Shown here one piece after another: positions 23,238-33,730 of a stretch of 64,000 bases of DNA; position 1 is the stretch's first letter, and each line of letters opens with the position of its first letter. Made by a program: the position numbers and the translations under genes. This stretch comes from Nageia nagi (taxonomy: Eukaryota; Pinophyta), in NCBI GenBank assembly GCA_050084985.1, contig JBITNC010000001.1:68448001-68512000 (forward strand), read 5' to 3'. The notes below the pieces were generated by a model that was not told the origin of the DNA, did not search any database, and saw only the letters and a list, made by a program, of their open reading frames with translations.

Positions 23238-25116
23238 GCACCTCTAACCATGTTGTTGAAAAAGATTACATTCCAATTATCCCCTCAAGCTAAGGTAGCT
23301 TTCCTTAAGCCTAAGGATGCGATGTGTATGACCTCGGTATTAGCAATGCTATATTTTTCTAAAACCTTTTTGATAGAAAGTGATGCTTGTGGAGTACAAA
23401 TTAGGGTAGTATTAATGCAAGAGGGGCATCCCTTGGCATTCACTAGCAGAGCACTCTCTGGTAAAAATTTGGGTAAATCCACTTATGAAAAAGAAATACT
23501 TGCCATCATTCATGCAGTTCAACGTTGGAGACCATATCTCATTGGTCATCATTTGATAATCCTCATGCATCATCATAGTTTGAAATTTTTCATTGAGCAA
23601 CATATTTTTATGCCTGAGTAATAAAAATGGGTGAAAAAACTTTTGGGGTATGATTATGAGATAGTATACTGTAAAGGTAAAGAAAAAGTGGTTATCGATG
23701 CTTTGTCCAGAAAATTTGAAGATCAAGTAGAACTACAAGCTCTTTTGTCTCCTAATCCTTAATGGTTGGATAAAGTTAAACAAGAGTGGGCAGAGGATAG
23801 CTACACCTAAGAATTGTTAAACAAATCACTCAAGACCCCATGAGTAAATCAACCACACATGGCATGATGGTATTTTGAGATTCAAAGGTTGAATTTTGTT
23901 ACCATATCCTTCAAAATATAAATCAAAAATACTTGCCAAATTGCATTCCACACCTACATCAAGACATGATGGATTTTTAAAAACTTATAAGCAAGTGGCA
24001 TGATCATTCTATTGGGAAAGTATGAAATTGGATATCAAGCAGTTTGTGGTAGCTTGTGATGTGTGTCAATGATAAAAGGGTGAGATAATGGGTACTCCAA
24101 GACTCCTTCAACCTCTTTCCATACCTACTTGTACATGGACGGATATCTCAATGGATTTAATTGAAGGCCTTCCTAAATCTAATGGTAAATAGTTATTCTA
24201 GTGGTGGTTGGTTGGTTATCCAAATATGCTAAGTTTGGTTCATTGGCTCATCCCTACAAGGCAGTGACAGTGGCATAATTATTCCTAGATACAATTTTTA
24301 AACTTCATGGCATGCTAGAGATGATTGTGATCCCACTTTTACAAACCATTTTTGGTAAGATCTTTTCAAGCTACAAGGTACCCATTAAACATGAGCTCAA
24401 CATATCACCCATGAACTAATGGTTAGACTGAAATTATCAAGAAATGTTTGGAAACATATTTATGTTATTTTGCTTTAGCACAACCTATGCATTGGGTACA
24501 ATTTCTTCCCTTGGCTGAGTGGTGGTATAATACATCTTATCATTCTACCAGTAAGATGAACCCCTATGAAGTAATGTATGGTTAAGCTCCACCAATAGTC
24601 ACCTCGTATGTTGTAGGTACCAGTAAAGTTTAGATAGTTGACCCAACTTTAGTCACTTGGGATGATATTCTTTATTTATTCAAGGATAACCTTTAGATAG
24701 CCCAACACTGTATGAAATAACATGCTGATCAACAATGTGTCAAAAGGGAGTTCCAGGTAGATGACATGGTCTTTCTGAGGCTACAACCTTATCACTAAAA
24801 ATTATTAAAAATAAAAGGCCCTCAAAAATTGGCCCCAAAGTTTTATGGTCCCTACAAGGTGTTACATCACATTGGCCTAGCTACATACAAATTGAAGCTT
24901 CCTACTTCTTCCAAGATTCACCCAGTGTTTCATGTCTCTTATCTTAAGAAAGTGGTTGGATTAGAGGTTTGAGTTCAAACATAATTGCCTGAGTTGGCAA
25001 AGGATGGATCAATGGTAGTTATACTTGAGGCAATTTTGGATCAACATTCATGGTAGCTTCATAATCGCTCCATCACAGAAGTCCTTATGTAATGGCAAGG
25101 CATGGCACCAGAAGAT
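23238..25116 (+). pseudogene. Triplicated segment, unit 2
   Basis: 1879 bp, a near-identical head-to-tail copy of unit 1. The junction fuses the chromodomain codons (CCAGAAGATGCA) directly to RNase H (CCTCTAACC), with GCA shared by both parental sites. Units 2 and 3 share derived changes absent from unit 1: one A missing in GGTAAATAG, GATAATGGG for GATAGTGGG, and AGCTACACC for AGATGCACC. Private to unit 2 is a base lost in TACCCATTAAAC near 24380. Confidence 0.92.
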
Positions 25117-26996
25117 GCACCTCTAACCATGTTGTTGAAAAGGATTACATTCCAATTATCCCCTCAAGCTGAGGTAGCTTTCCTTAAGCTCAAGGATGCG
25201 ATGTGTATGACCTCGGTATTAGCAATGCCATATTTTTCTAAAACCTTTTTGATAGAAAGTGATGCTTGTGGAGTACAAATTAGGGTAGTATTAATGCAAG
25301 AGGGGCATCCCTTGGCATTCACTAGCAGAGCACTCTCTAGTAAAAATTTGGGTAAATCCACTTATGAAAAAGAAATGCTTGCCATCATTCATGCAGTTCA
25401 ACGTTGGAGACCATATCTCATTGGTCATCATTTGATAATCCTCATGGATCATCACAGTTTGAAATTTTTCATTGAGCAACATATTTTTATGCCTGAGTAA
25501 TAAAAATGGGTGAAAAAACTTTTGGGGTATGATTATGAGATAGTATACTGTAAAGGTAAAGAAAAAGTGGTTATCGATGCTTTGTCCAGAAAATTTGAAG
25601 ATCAAGTAGAACTACAAGCTCTTTTGTCTCCTAATCCTTAATGGTTGGATAAAGTTAAACAAGAGTGGGTAGAGGATAGCTACACCTAAGAATTGTTAAA
25701 CAAATCACTCAAGACCCCATGAGTAAATCAACCACACATGGCATGATGGTATTTTGAGATTCAAAGGTTGAATTTTGTTACCATATCCTTCAAAATATAA
25801 ATCAAAAATACTTGCCAAATTGCATTCCACACCTACATCAAGACATGATGGATTTTTAAAAAATTATAAGCAGGTGGCATGATCATTCTATTGGGAAAGT
25901 ATGAAATTGTATATCAAGCAGTTTGTGGTAGCTTGTGATGTGTGTCAATGATAAAAGGGTGAGATAATGGGTACTCCAAGACTCCTTCAACCTCTTTCCA
26001 TACCTACTTGTACATGGATGGATATCTCAATGGATTTCATTGAAGGCCTTCCTAAATCTAATGGTAAATAGTTATTCTAGTGGTGGTTGGTTGGTTATCC
26101 AAATATGCTAATTTTGGTTCATTGGCTCATCCCTACAAGGCAGTGATAGTGGCATAATTATTCCTAGATACAATTTTTAAACTTCATGGCATGCTAGAGA
26201 TGATTGTGATCCCACTTTTACAAACCATTTTTGGTAAGAGCTTTTCAAGCTGCAAGGTACCCAATTAAACATGAGCTCAGCATATCACCCATGAACTAAT
26301 GGTTAGATTGAAATTATCAAGAAATGTTTGGAAACATATTTATGTTATTTTGCTTTAGCATAACCTATGCATTGGGTACAATTGCTTCCCTTGGCTGAGT
26401 GGTGGTATAATACATCTTATCATTCTACCAGTAAGATGAACCCCTATGAAGTAATGTATGGTTAAGCTCCACCAATAGTCACCTCATATGTTGTAGGTAC
26501 CAGTAAAGTTTAGATAGTTGACTCAACTTTAGTCACTTGGGATGATATTCTTTATTTATTCAAGGATAACCTTTAGATAGCCCAACACTGTATGAAATAA
26601 CATGCTGATCAACAATGTGTCGAAAGGGAGTTCCAGGTAGATGACATGGTCTTTCTAAGGCTACAACCTTATCACCAAAAATTATTAAAAATAAAAGGCC
26701 CTCAAAAATTGGCCCCAAAGTTTTATGGTCCCTACAAGGTGTTATAGCACATTGGCCTAGCTACATACAAATTGAAGCTTCCTACTTCTTCCAAGATTCA
26801 CCCAGTGTTTCATGTCTCTTATCTCAAGAAAGTGGTTGGATTAGAGGTTTGAGTTCAAACATAATTGCCTGAGTTGGCAAAGGATGGATCAATGGTAGTT
26901 ATACTTGAGGCAATTTTGGATCAACATTCATGGTAGCTTCATAATCACTCCATCACAGAAGTCCTTATGTAATGGCAAGGCATGGGACCAGAAGAT
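25117..26996 (+). pseudogene. Triplicated segment, unit 3
   Basis: 1880 bp, third tandem copy. It runs into the natural continuation of the chromodomain (GATGCAACATGGG, then CAGCTAC), unlike units 1 and 2. The 132-codon RNase H stretch at 25102-25500 is open, but the integrase part has the same stops as the other units. Closest to unit 2 by shared differences. Confidence 0.92.
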
Positions 26997-27070
26997 GCAA
27001 CATGGGAAATAATTCATCAGCTACAATAATAGTTTTCACACTTGAAGCTTTAAGGACAAAGCTTCATCCC

Positions 27071-27083
27071 AAGAGGGGTGGCA
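27071..27083 (+). promoter_or_regulatory. Polypurine tract of the gypsy element
   Basis: AAGAGGGGTGGCA immediately precedes the 3' LTR; purine-rich as needed for plus-strand priming. Confidence 0.7.
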
Positions 27084-27493
27084 TGTTAGGATCCCACATC
27101 CTAACATTTTAGTGTTAGTATTAGTATTTTAATTAAATTATCGACCTATATTGTAAATTGTAATATTGTGATTGTAAGGGTAGGGCCCAATTTTGCATGA
27201 CTATTAGGGTTAGGGTTAGTATATTATAAATTGGTAGAAGTGTGTGGAGAAAGGCATCTTGAACTTTATTTTCACTTTTTAAATTGTAAGAAGGTAGCCC
27301 CCTTGAAGTGGCCTATGATTCTATTACTATTCAGTAAAATCCTATCTGTATCTACTTATTATTGCTATTTCATGTTCTAATTATCAGTGCATGCTCTATT
27401 ATTTCCCCTAGATTAGTTATCATTTTCCTATTTCAAATTGATATTCATTACATTTCTATAATATTTCCCTTTCATATTTGTAGCATTGTAATA
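27084..27493 (+). repeat. 3' LTR of the gypsy chromovirus
   Basis: Begins TGTTAGGATCC, ends ATTGTAATA, 410 bp; the terminal CA is mutated to TA. GAAGA follows as the right target duplication. Confidence 0.95.
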
Positions 27494-27498
27494 GAAGA

Positions 27499-28030
27499 TG
27501 AAAGCACATAGCCCGTAGGATTTTTTTAAGTTACGAGGAACCTTTGTGATAGGTTTTTGATTCAAATGTAATATTGTAGAACATTTATACACTCATGTAC
27601 ATACAAGTTTTGGGGCCCTATTTTTTGGAAATCCTATTGTAAATATTTTTTACCCTTATCAAAAAAATCAACTATGAGGTGATGTCGAGATATTAAATGT
27701 GATAGTGGCATGAGCCAATATGCAAAGTTGAAACATCAAATGAATGATTGATGAAATTATGAATGCCATAATCTAATTATGGGTACATGTGATAACCTTC
27801 AATTATATGAACAAAAATATTACTATCAATAAGAGGCAACCCACTTCTAGGAAATGTTGTATGGGATGTCATTTATGTATGTATAAAGTAGTCATTCTTG
27901 TACTTAATGTACTAAGCTAATTTATTAATGATATAAATATAGTTATATACATGTTTGAATTACTGTTAAATATTTTTATTTATATGATAAATAATCATTC
28001 AAACACTCTACTTATAAATATTTAATTTTA
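27499..28030 (+). other. Unassigned flank of the gypsy insertion
   Basis: Continuation of the DNA at 8670 once the gypsy element is removed. 27630-27668 ends TTACCCTTATCAAAAAAATC, reminiscent of the A-rich 3' end of plant L1-type LINEs, but no ORF supports this. The remainder shows nothing recognisable. Confidence 0.35.
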
Positions 28031-28096
28031 AACAAACTTTGATAGGTCCTACAAACCAATGGGTTTAAAAGAATGTTAAAGAAATCTATCTATCTA
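28031..28096 (+). repeat. LINE/SINE-type 3' tail, copy C
   Basis: AACTTTGATAGGTCC, ACAAACCAATGGGTTTAAAA, then CTATCTATC. Same tail as at 55279 (+), 5646 (-) and 57068 (-). The parent body, if any, would lie to the left but is not recognisable. Confidence 0.75.
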
Positions 28097-28270
28097 CAAT
28101 AACCTTCTACAGTCAACATCTAACCATCACATAACAACCTTCTATGCTCACCATCTAATCAATATACAACAACCTTCTATAATCAACATCCAATTAGCAC
28201 ACAATAGTCTTTGATGGTCACCTTCTAGTTATATATGCATGCCATAGGCTTTTACGATCATCATCCAACC
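28097..28270. repeat. 34-bp minisatellite, about 5 units
   Basis: Repeated ACAACCTTCTATGATCAACATCTAA-like units of about 33-36 bp with 70-80% mutual similarity by eye (core AACCTTCTA, then CAACATC or CACCATC). It abuts the TATC repeat of the LINE tail, suggesting expansion from the tail. Confidence 0.75.
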
Positions 28271-28409
28271 TTAGAGATGGTTGAACCTTAAAAATACTTA
28301 GGTATTGTTGTAATTCATAAATTAAATTGAAACTTAAGTGTTGAAAAAATAATATATACAAGGTGGAAATCCTTCTATGGATTGGAAAGTAAGTGTAAGG
28401 ATGCAAGAC

Positions 28410-28745
28410 TTTAGAACTAGGATTAAAAAAGACTCTTTTCTCCTTGCTTGTAACTCTGATATTAGTTTATGACTATGAAGTTTGAGGTGGAAATATTTCC
28501 CAATAAACTTGGAATAAAATTAATCAAATTCAAAAATAATTTCAAAATTAAGAATCATATACTATATCCTATACTTCTCATGGAAGTTGAGTTACTTCCC
28601 ATTGAAAGTAAGGCCTTAAAATGATATATATTATATAATTATAAGCTTTCAAAGCTAGATCACCTTAGATTTCTTATAGTCACCCAACAAAGTTTCCAAA
28701 CTCATCAACATTTTTATAATTGAAATATTTAATTATTAGTTAATT
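28410..28745 (+). pseudogene. LINE ORF fragment
   Basis: Homologous in sequence to 6640-6330 of the minus-strand LINE. The translation in mixed frames gives VTLILVYDYEV and TWNKINQIQK, the counterpart of the LYGC-EV and TWNKIEQIQK region C-terminal to the reverse transcriptase. No other LINE domain flanks it, so it is a small isolated piece, probably cut by later rearrangement or by the gypsy LTR to its right. Confidence 0.65.
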
Positions 28746-28749
28746 ATTA

Positions 28750-29504
28750 AAGTTAATTATAATATTGAATTACAACTAATAATAGCAAAATTCAAAGATC
28801 ACAATCATATTATTGACTAAGGTAATTCAATAGTAAGATGGTAATAATACAAGATGTTCAATCAACCTTAACCTATCAAATATGAATCCAAATGAACTCA
28901 CAAACCTATTACTTTACTTTTTGCAAGGATTATAGCTCACACCTAGCTTAAATAAGTTAACAACGAACTATACCTATGAATGGGACCACCAGACATAACC
29001 TTCATGAAGCATCACGCTCTACATACCACACAAAAATTATTAGAACCTCCAATCATCATCAAGGAATCCTCTTAAAAGATATATTACTTGTGCATGATAG
29101 ATCAAAAGATTGTATGAATACAATATTCATGAAGTATTACAAAATCCAAATATGATAGGTGGTATTGAAGAATACCGATTAAGGGTATTTATGTTACCAC
29201 ATAAGGATCCATATTATGTCATGATACATGATGCAAAACTATTACCTTCCTTTATAGGAAATAGGTATAATGCCAAAAATTTCACCTTAGACTTATCATT
29301 TTCTAATTCCAAGACACCTTCTTGGGCTTGTTTAATGCCAAGGCACCTTCTTGGGGTTATCTTCGAGCTAGCCTATTACCAATAAAATATGAAGGTATTG
29401 AGAGTGCACACTAAAAATAACAATAAATAATTAAAAAAAAAATCTTTTCAAATACCTAAAAGGAGTGTTTTAATTAAATTAAAATTCTTTTTCAGATATT
29501 AACA
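28750..29504 (-). repeat. Probable 3' LTR of the Tat-like gypsy element
   Basis: The inner edge is well defined: minus strand CAAAGTGGGGCATA (polypurine tract) is followed by TGTTAATATCTG at 29504. The same junction, with TATTAACACC, occurs in + orientation at 53583, and the first ~90 bp of the two agree. The outer (left) end is not visible, so 28750 is approximate. The 91-codon + frame at 29110-29385 lies inside and has no family signature. Confidence 0.5.
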
Positions 29505-30549
29505 TATGCCCCACTTTGGATATGGTTTGATACTTTTGGGAAAAAAAGAAGTCAAAGCATAATTCAAAGTATAACAAAGATCATGGAAGAAAATACTCCC
29601 CATTTTTTGTCTTCAAGGTGACAACTTGAATTCCCTAGTTTTTACCAATATCTTTGCCACTCTTTGGCTTGGTTATGAACATGATGGATCTCACCTCATG
29701 GGAACGACCCAAGATAAAGACTTAGGAATGAAACCTGCAATCACCATAAAATAATAACTTTTTCCATGTATGCCATCTCAAATATAGACATTAAATTTCA
29801 CATGTATATCATTTAGTAAAAGTAATCAAATATGCCCCTTAGTGGCTTACCCACCATGCTTTTGCCTCATTTTTATTATCAAAAGATTATCTCTTCTTAT
29901 CGAAAAGGACTTGTTGCCTCAACTTATTAAATAGGGATTACCAATAAATTATCTCCCCTAATTGAGAAGTATTTGCTACCTTAACTTATTGAAGAGGCCT
30001 TACCAAAAGATTGCCCCATCTTAGCAACAAGGAATTACCAAAAGATATTGAATAGAATATAGTAATCCTTAATGGGTGATGGACTTCTCATCACTACTTG
30101 CATCAAATATCACAATATATGAATTAAAATTCAATATGTCATAGTTAATAGCCATTTTGAATCATCAAAGGAAGCCATTTTGAATCATTAAAGGAAGAAT
30201 AAGGAACAAGTAAACATTACTCGTACTTACCTATTTTATGACATAAAGGATGAACTAAAAGGATCATCAAAATAGATCTTCATCACTTGATTTACACTAA
30301 CTAGAGTGACACCGCCCAAAAAGGCAAATATCTATAAGAAATTTTGAATTGAAAATAATTTCTGAAGTATTGAAAAAGAACTGCAAGTTTACAAAACATG
30401 CCTAAATTGTAAGTGATCCTCTCAAACATAGAATTTCTTCAAATGCATCACATTGATTAGATTTCTTCCTCTTTTCCATCAATGGTGGATAACTTATATG
30501 CTCCTTTTCTATAATTTCCTATTACAATATAAGGACCAATCCATTTAGG
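29505..30549 (-). other. 3' UTR of the Tat-like element
   Basis: No coding potential after the integrase frame ends. Contains the 62-bp tandem repeat at 29875-30051. Confidence 0.7.
29875..30051. repeat. 62-bp tandem repeat in the Tat 3' UTR
   Basis: About 2.8 units of period 62: ATTATCAAAAGATTATCT at 29875, ATTACCAATAAATTATCT at 29937 and TTACCAAAAGATTGCC at 30000, each followed by a GAGAAG-like block and CTTATTGAAGAGG. Tandem repeats in the 3' UTR are a known trait of Tat/Ogre elements and a documented source of satellites. Confidence 0.8.
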
Positions 30550-31700
30550 TTAAAACTTTTCTTTCTTTTCATTTTCTAAAGCTTTTGTGTTAGCAAGATT
30601 TTCTTTAAGGATCAAATCCCCAAGCTTAAACTCTATAGGCTTAATATTTTCACTATTAGCTCTCTTAATCATGAACTCACACACTCTCAAATATTCCAAA
30701 GCATTTACTCTTTTTAATATAAAGCTTCTAATTGTGCCAACCTTGCTTTTCTCTTTTCTCCATCCAAAATAAAACCTTCCAAAGATACCCTTAAAGGAGG
30801 AATATCTATTCCAAAGGAACAACATATTCATCCCCAAATATTAGAGGATATGAAGTTGCCCCAACCGTTTTTCTTATGCTTGTTATATAAGCCCACAAAG
30901 CATAAGGTAATTTCTCATTCCAATCTTTATAATGCTTTTCAACTATTTTGCATAAGCTACTCTTAATAGCCTTATTAATAGCTTTTGCTTGACCATTACC
31001 TTGAGGATAATAAGGAATGAAAAAAATTATTTCAATATGATACTTATCACAAAATTATTTTACCTCATTACCTTTAAAAATAGGACCATTATTTATAAAG
31101 AGCTTTTAAGGAACACCATATCTTAAAATAATATATTCAACAAGAAACTCAATAATCTTACCACCTTTTTTCAATATAAATGAATAGACTCCACCCATTT
31201 TGTAAAGTATTTTATGGTTGTAATAATAAACTTATGACTATCTCTAGAAATAGGGTTAATATTACTAATGAAATCAAATGCCCAAAATAGAATGCAAATC
31301 ATGTGAAGGAGAAGGTTGAAGCCTTGCATTGTTTTGACACTATTTGTATTTCTTTATATGCAATTCATAATCTTCAAGCATATAATGCTAATAATAACTC
31401 AATATAAGCAATCTTTGATAACTACCTTAGCATTAAAATGACCCCCACAGTCACCATCATGAGCTTGATGAAGATCCATTTGTACCTCATTTCTCATTAA
31501 GTATCTAAGAAGAGCACCCTTAAAGATCTTATATATAACAAATTAGAAATGATAACATATTTGGAAGCCATTTTCTTAAGTCTTATTCTAACATATTTAT
31601 GATCAAAATCACTAGGTACTAAGTTGTGCCTTGTATAATAAAAATATCTTTATACCAGTCACATACATTAATGCTAGTAGTTGAAAAACAACTATCTTTA
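30550..31700 (-). pseudogene. Tat-like integrase
   Basis: Minus-strand translation gives HDGDCGGHFNAK (zinc-binding region), ITTIKYFTKWVE (start of the core), a GVPKELFINNGPIF-like region, FIPYYPQGNGQAKAINK, and an open 95-codon C-terminal stretch (30837-30550) with RVNALEYLRVCEF and FKLGDLILKENLAN, matching the KVGDLVLKEN-like end typical of this lineage. Frameshifts and TAA/TAG codons occur throughout the N-terminal two thirds. Confidence 0.85.
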
Positions 31701-31941
31701 ATAAAATCAGACACAACATACTCATGTTAAGGCTTATGCAATTTTTTAATGGTAAGGATAGTTTCTTTATCTTTAATTTCTATTAGAGTAAGAGAAGTAA
31801 CACTAGCAAAAGCATCAACATACTTGTCATTGTCCATTTGAATGTTCTCAATCTAATATTCTTGAAAATATATGAGAAGATCCATGACCATTTATTATAT
31901 GGTTACAACTTGATATCTTTTGTGTTATTAATATCATTGAA

Positions 31942-32215
31942 TTATTTCTCCACCAATTGGGAATCACCAAAAATCTTTATTTGTTGCACTTTTAGAAGTA
32001 TAGTTACTTTTAAACCTAAAATCAAAGTTGCATACTCAGTCATATTGTTAGTACACTCAAAACTTAATATATATGATATAGGAATCACATCACTATGGAT
32101 ATTAACAAAGATAATTCCTACCCTAACCCCATTCATGCATTTAAACCCATCAAAAAATAACTTTCATTCATCATCATTAGGAAAACCCATGAAAACCTTC
32201 AAGATATTCAGGTGA
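31942..32215 (-). pseudogene. Tat-like additional RNase H (aRNH)
   Basis: 64-codon open stretch containing GIIFVNIHSDVIPISYIL, then CTNNMTEYATLILGL and IKIFGDSQLV. This is an RVT_3-type RNase H with the Glu in TEYATL and the Asp in GDSQLV; it is separate from the RT-linked RNase H upstream and is characteristic of Tat/Ogre elements. The domain is incomplete at both ends. Confidence 0.8.
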
Positions 32216-32443
32216 GGAGTGCCATCGCTCCAGATATCAACATTCATAGGGCTCATGTCATTAGGAAATTCTTCTTGCACTTTGGTTTCTTCACCCCATA
32301 GATGGTTTATGATGAAATTTGATATAGCCTATCCTTTGATGGATTTTTGAGTTATAAATACTAAATCAAATTCTTGAAGCAAGATCATCCACTTTGTAGC
32401 CCTTGTAGATAGATATGGATTTACCATTAGATATCTTAAAGGA

Positions 32444-33730
32444 TTACCCTGTGATATAACATAAGTTGTATTTTCCAAGCATATAATGTCTAAGCTTTTT
32501 AGTAACAAAAATAATAATGAAACACATCTTTTCTATAGGAGTATACCTTATTTCATAATCAATCAAAGTTTTACTAATATAATAAATAGCTCTTTCTTTA
32601 CCTTTATCATCTTTTTGGGAAAGCATTTCCTCTAATACTCTTAATTTAGCAAAAACACAAAGCAATAAATTTTCTTTGGAATTATAAGGAGCTAAAATAG
32701 GAGAATTATAAAGATATCTCTTAATGTCTTCAAAGGATTTTTAATACTTTGCTTGCATCCCATACAAGCTTATTACCTTTCTTCAACAAATGAGTAAATG
32801 GGGAAAGCATATCAACTAATTGATTAATAAACCTTCTTATCACTTGAATCTTAACTTGGAAACTTAACTCTTTCAAATTTCTTGGTGGAGACATATCAAT
32901 AATAGGTGCTATCTTTCTAGGATCTACCTCAATTCCTCTTCTTAAAATAATGAATTCAAGCAACATTCCAAAAGAGACAATGAATGCACATTTTATAGGC
33001 TTTAATTTCAACTTGTATTCCCTCATTCTTTGAAACATATTTCTCAAATCTGAAATATGATCATCTTTTTCCCTATATTTTACAAGAATATGATCCACAT
33101 AAACCTTAACACTATCATGAATCATATCATGGAATATACTTACGATTGTCATTTGATAAGTAGCACCCACATTTTTCAATCTAAAAGGTATTATCACCCA
33201 ATAAAATGTACCCCAAGGAGTCATAAAAGTTATTTTATGTTGATCCTCTTGGTTAATTCTAATTTGATTGTACCTATAAAATCCATCCATAAGACATAAA
33301 ATCTCATGACTAGCCATAGAATCAACAATCATATAAATGTTTGGTAAAGCAAAAGCATCTTTAGGGCATGCCATGTTGATATCTCTAAAATCTGCACAAC
33401 ATCTCATCTCCACATTAGGTTTAATTGTAGGAAAAATGTTAGAAATCTAAGGGCAGTAATTACTATGTATAATGAAACCTAGTGTAAGGTACTTTTCTAT
33501 TTGCTTCTTATTTTCCAAAGCCACCTTAGGATGCATATTTCTAGGTTTTTGTTGTACGCATTTTGCATCCTCATTCACAACCAAAATATGATTCATAAAA
33601 TCGAGATCTAAACCAAGCATATTAGAATAAGACCAAGCAAATATATTAGAAAATTCAATCAATAATTGTCTATAACTTCCTTTTCTTGTAAAGTTAACCA
33701 AGCATCCACCTTGATAAACCTTGGCTTGTT
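32444..33730 (-). pseudogene. Tat-like reverse transcriptase and RNase H
   Basis: RT begins around 33701 (FSNIFAWSYSNMLGLD), a stop after HSNYCP separates it from the 227-codon open frame at 33413-32730: RCCADFRDINMACPKDAF, MDGFYRYNQIRI, FMTPWGTFYWVIIPF, VKVYVDHILVK (YVDD reads YVDH, so the second catalytic Asp is lost), RGIEVDPRKIAPI. The next frame (32665-32444) gives RAIYYISKTL, IRYTPIEKMC and LRHYMLGKYN, the RT-linked RNase H. Mutation of the catalytic box plus stops makes it inactive. Confidence 0.9.

Larger units (their letters stand above)
8676..27493 (+). mobile_element. Ty3/gypsy chromovirus, full length but dead
   Basis: Both LTRs are 410 bp (8676-9085 and 27084-27493) and are flanked by the 5-bp target duplication GAAGA (8671-8675 and 27494-27498). 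Between them in + orientation lie primer site, gag, aspartic protease, reverse transcriptase, RNase H, integrase and a C-terminal chromodomain, the chromovirus order. The span is inflated by a 9.15-kb copia insertion in gag and by two additional tandem copies of a 1.88-kb RNase H-to-chromodomain segment. By eye the LTRs differ at about 39 of 410 positions, about 33 of them transitions, so the insertion is old. Every coding domain carries stops, so it is non-functional. Confidence 0.95.

Noticed and set aside
29110-29385. 91-codon open frame on +
   Set aside because: It sits within the probable LTR of the Tat-like element, shows no family motif and is antisense to the element.
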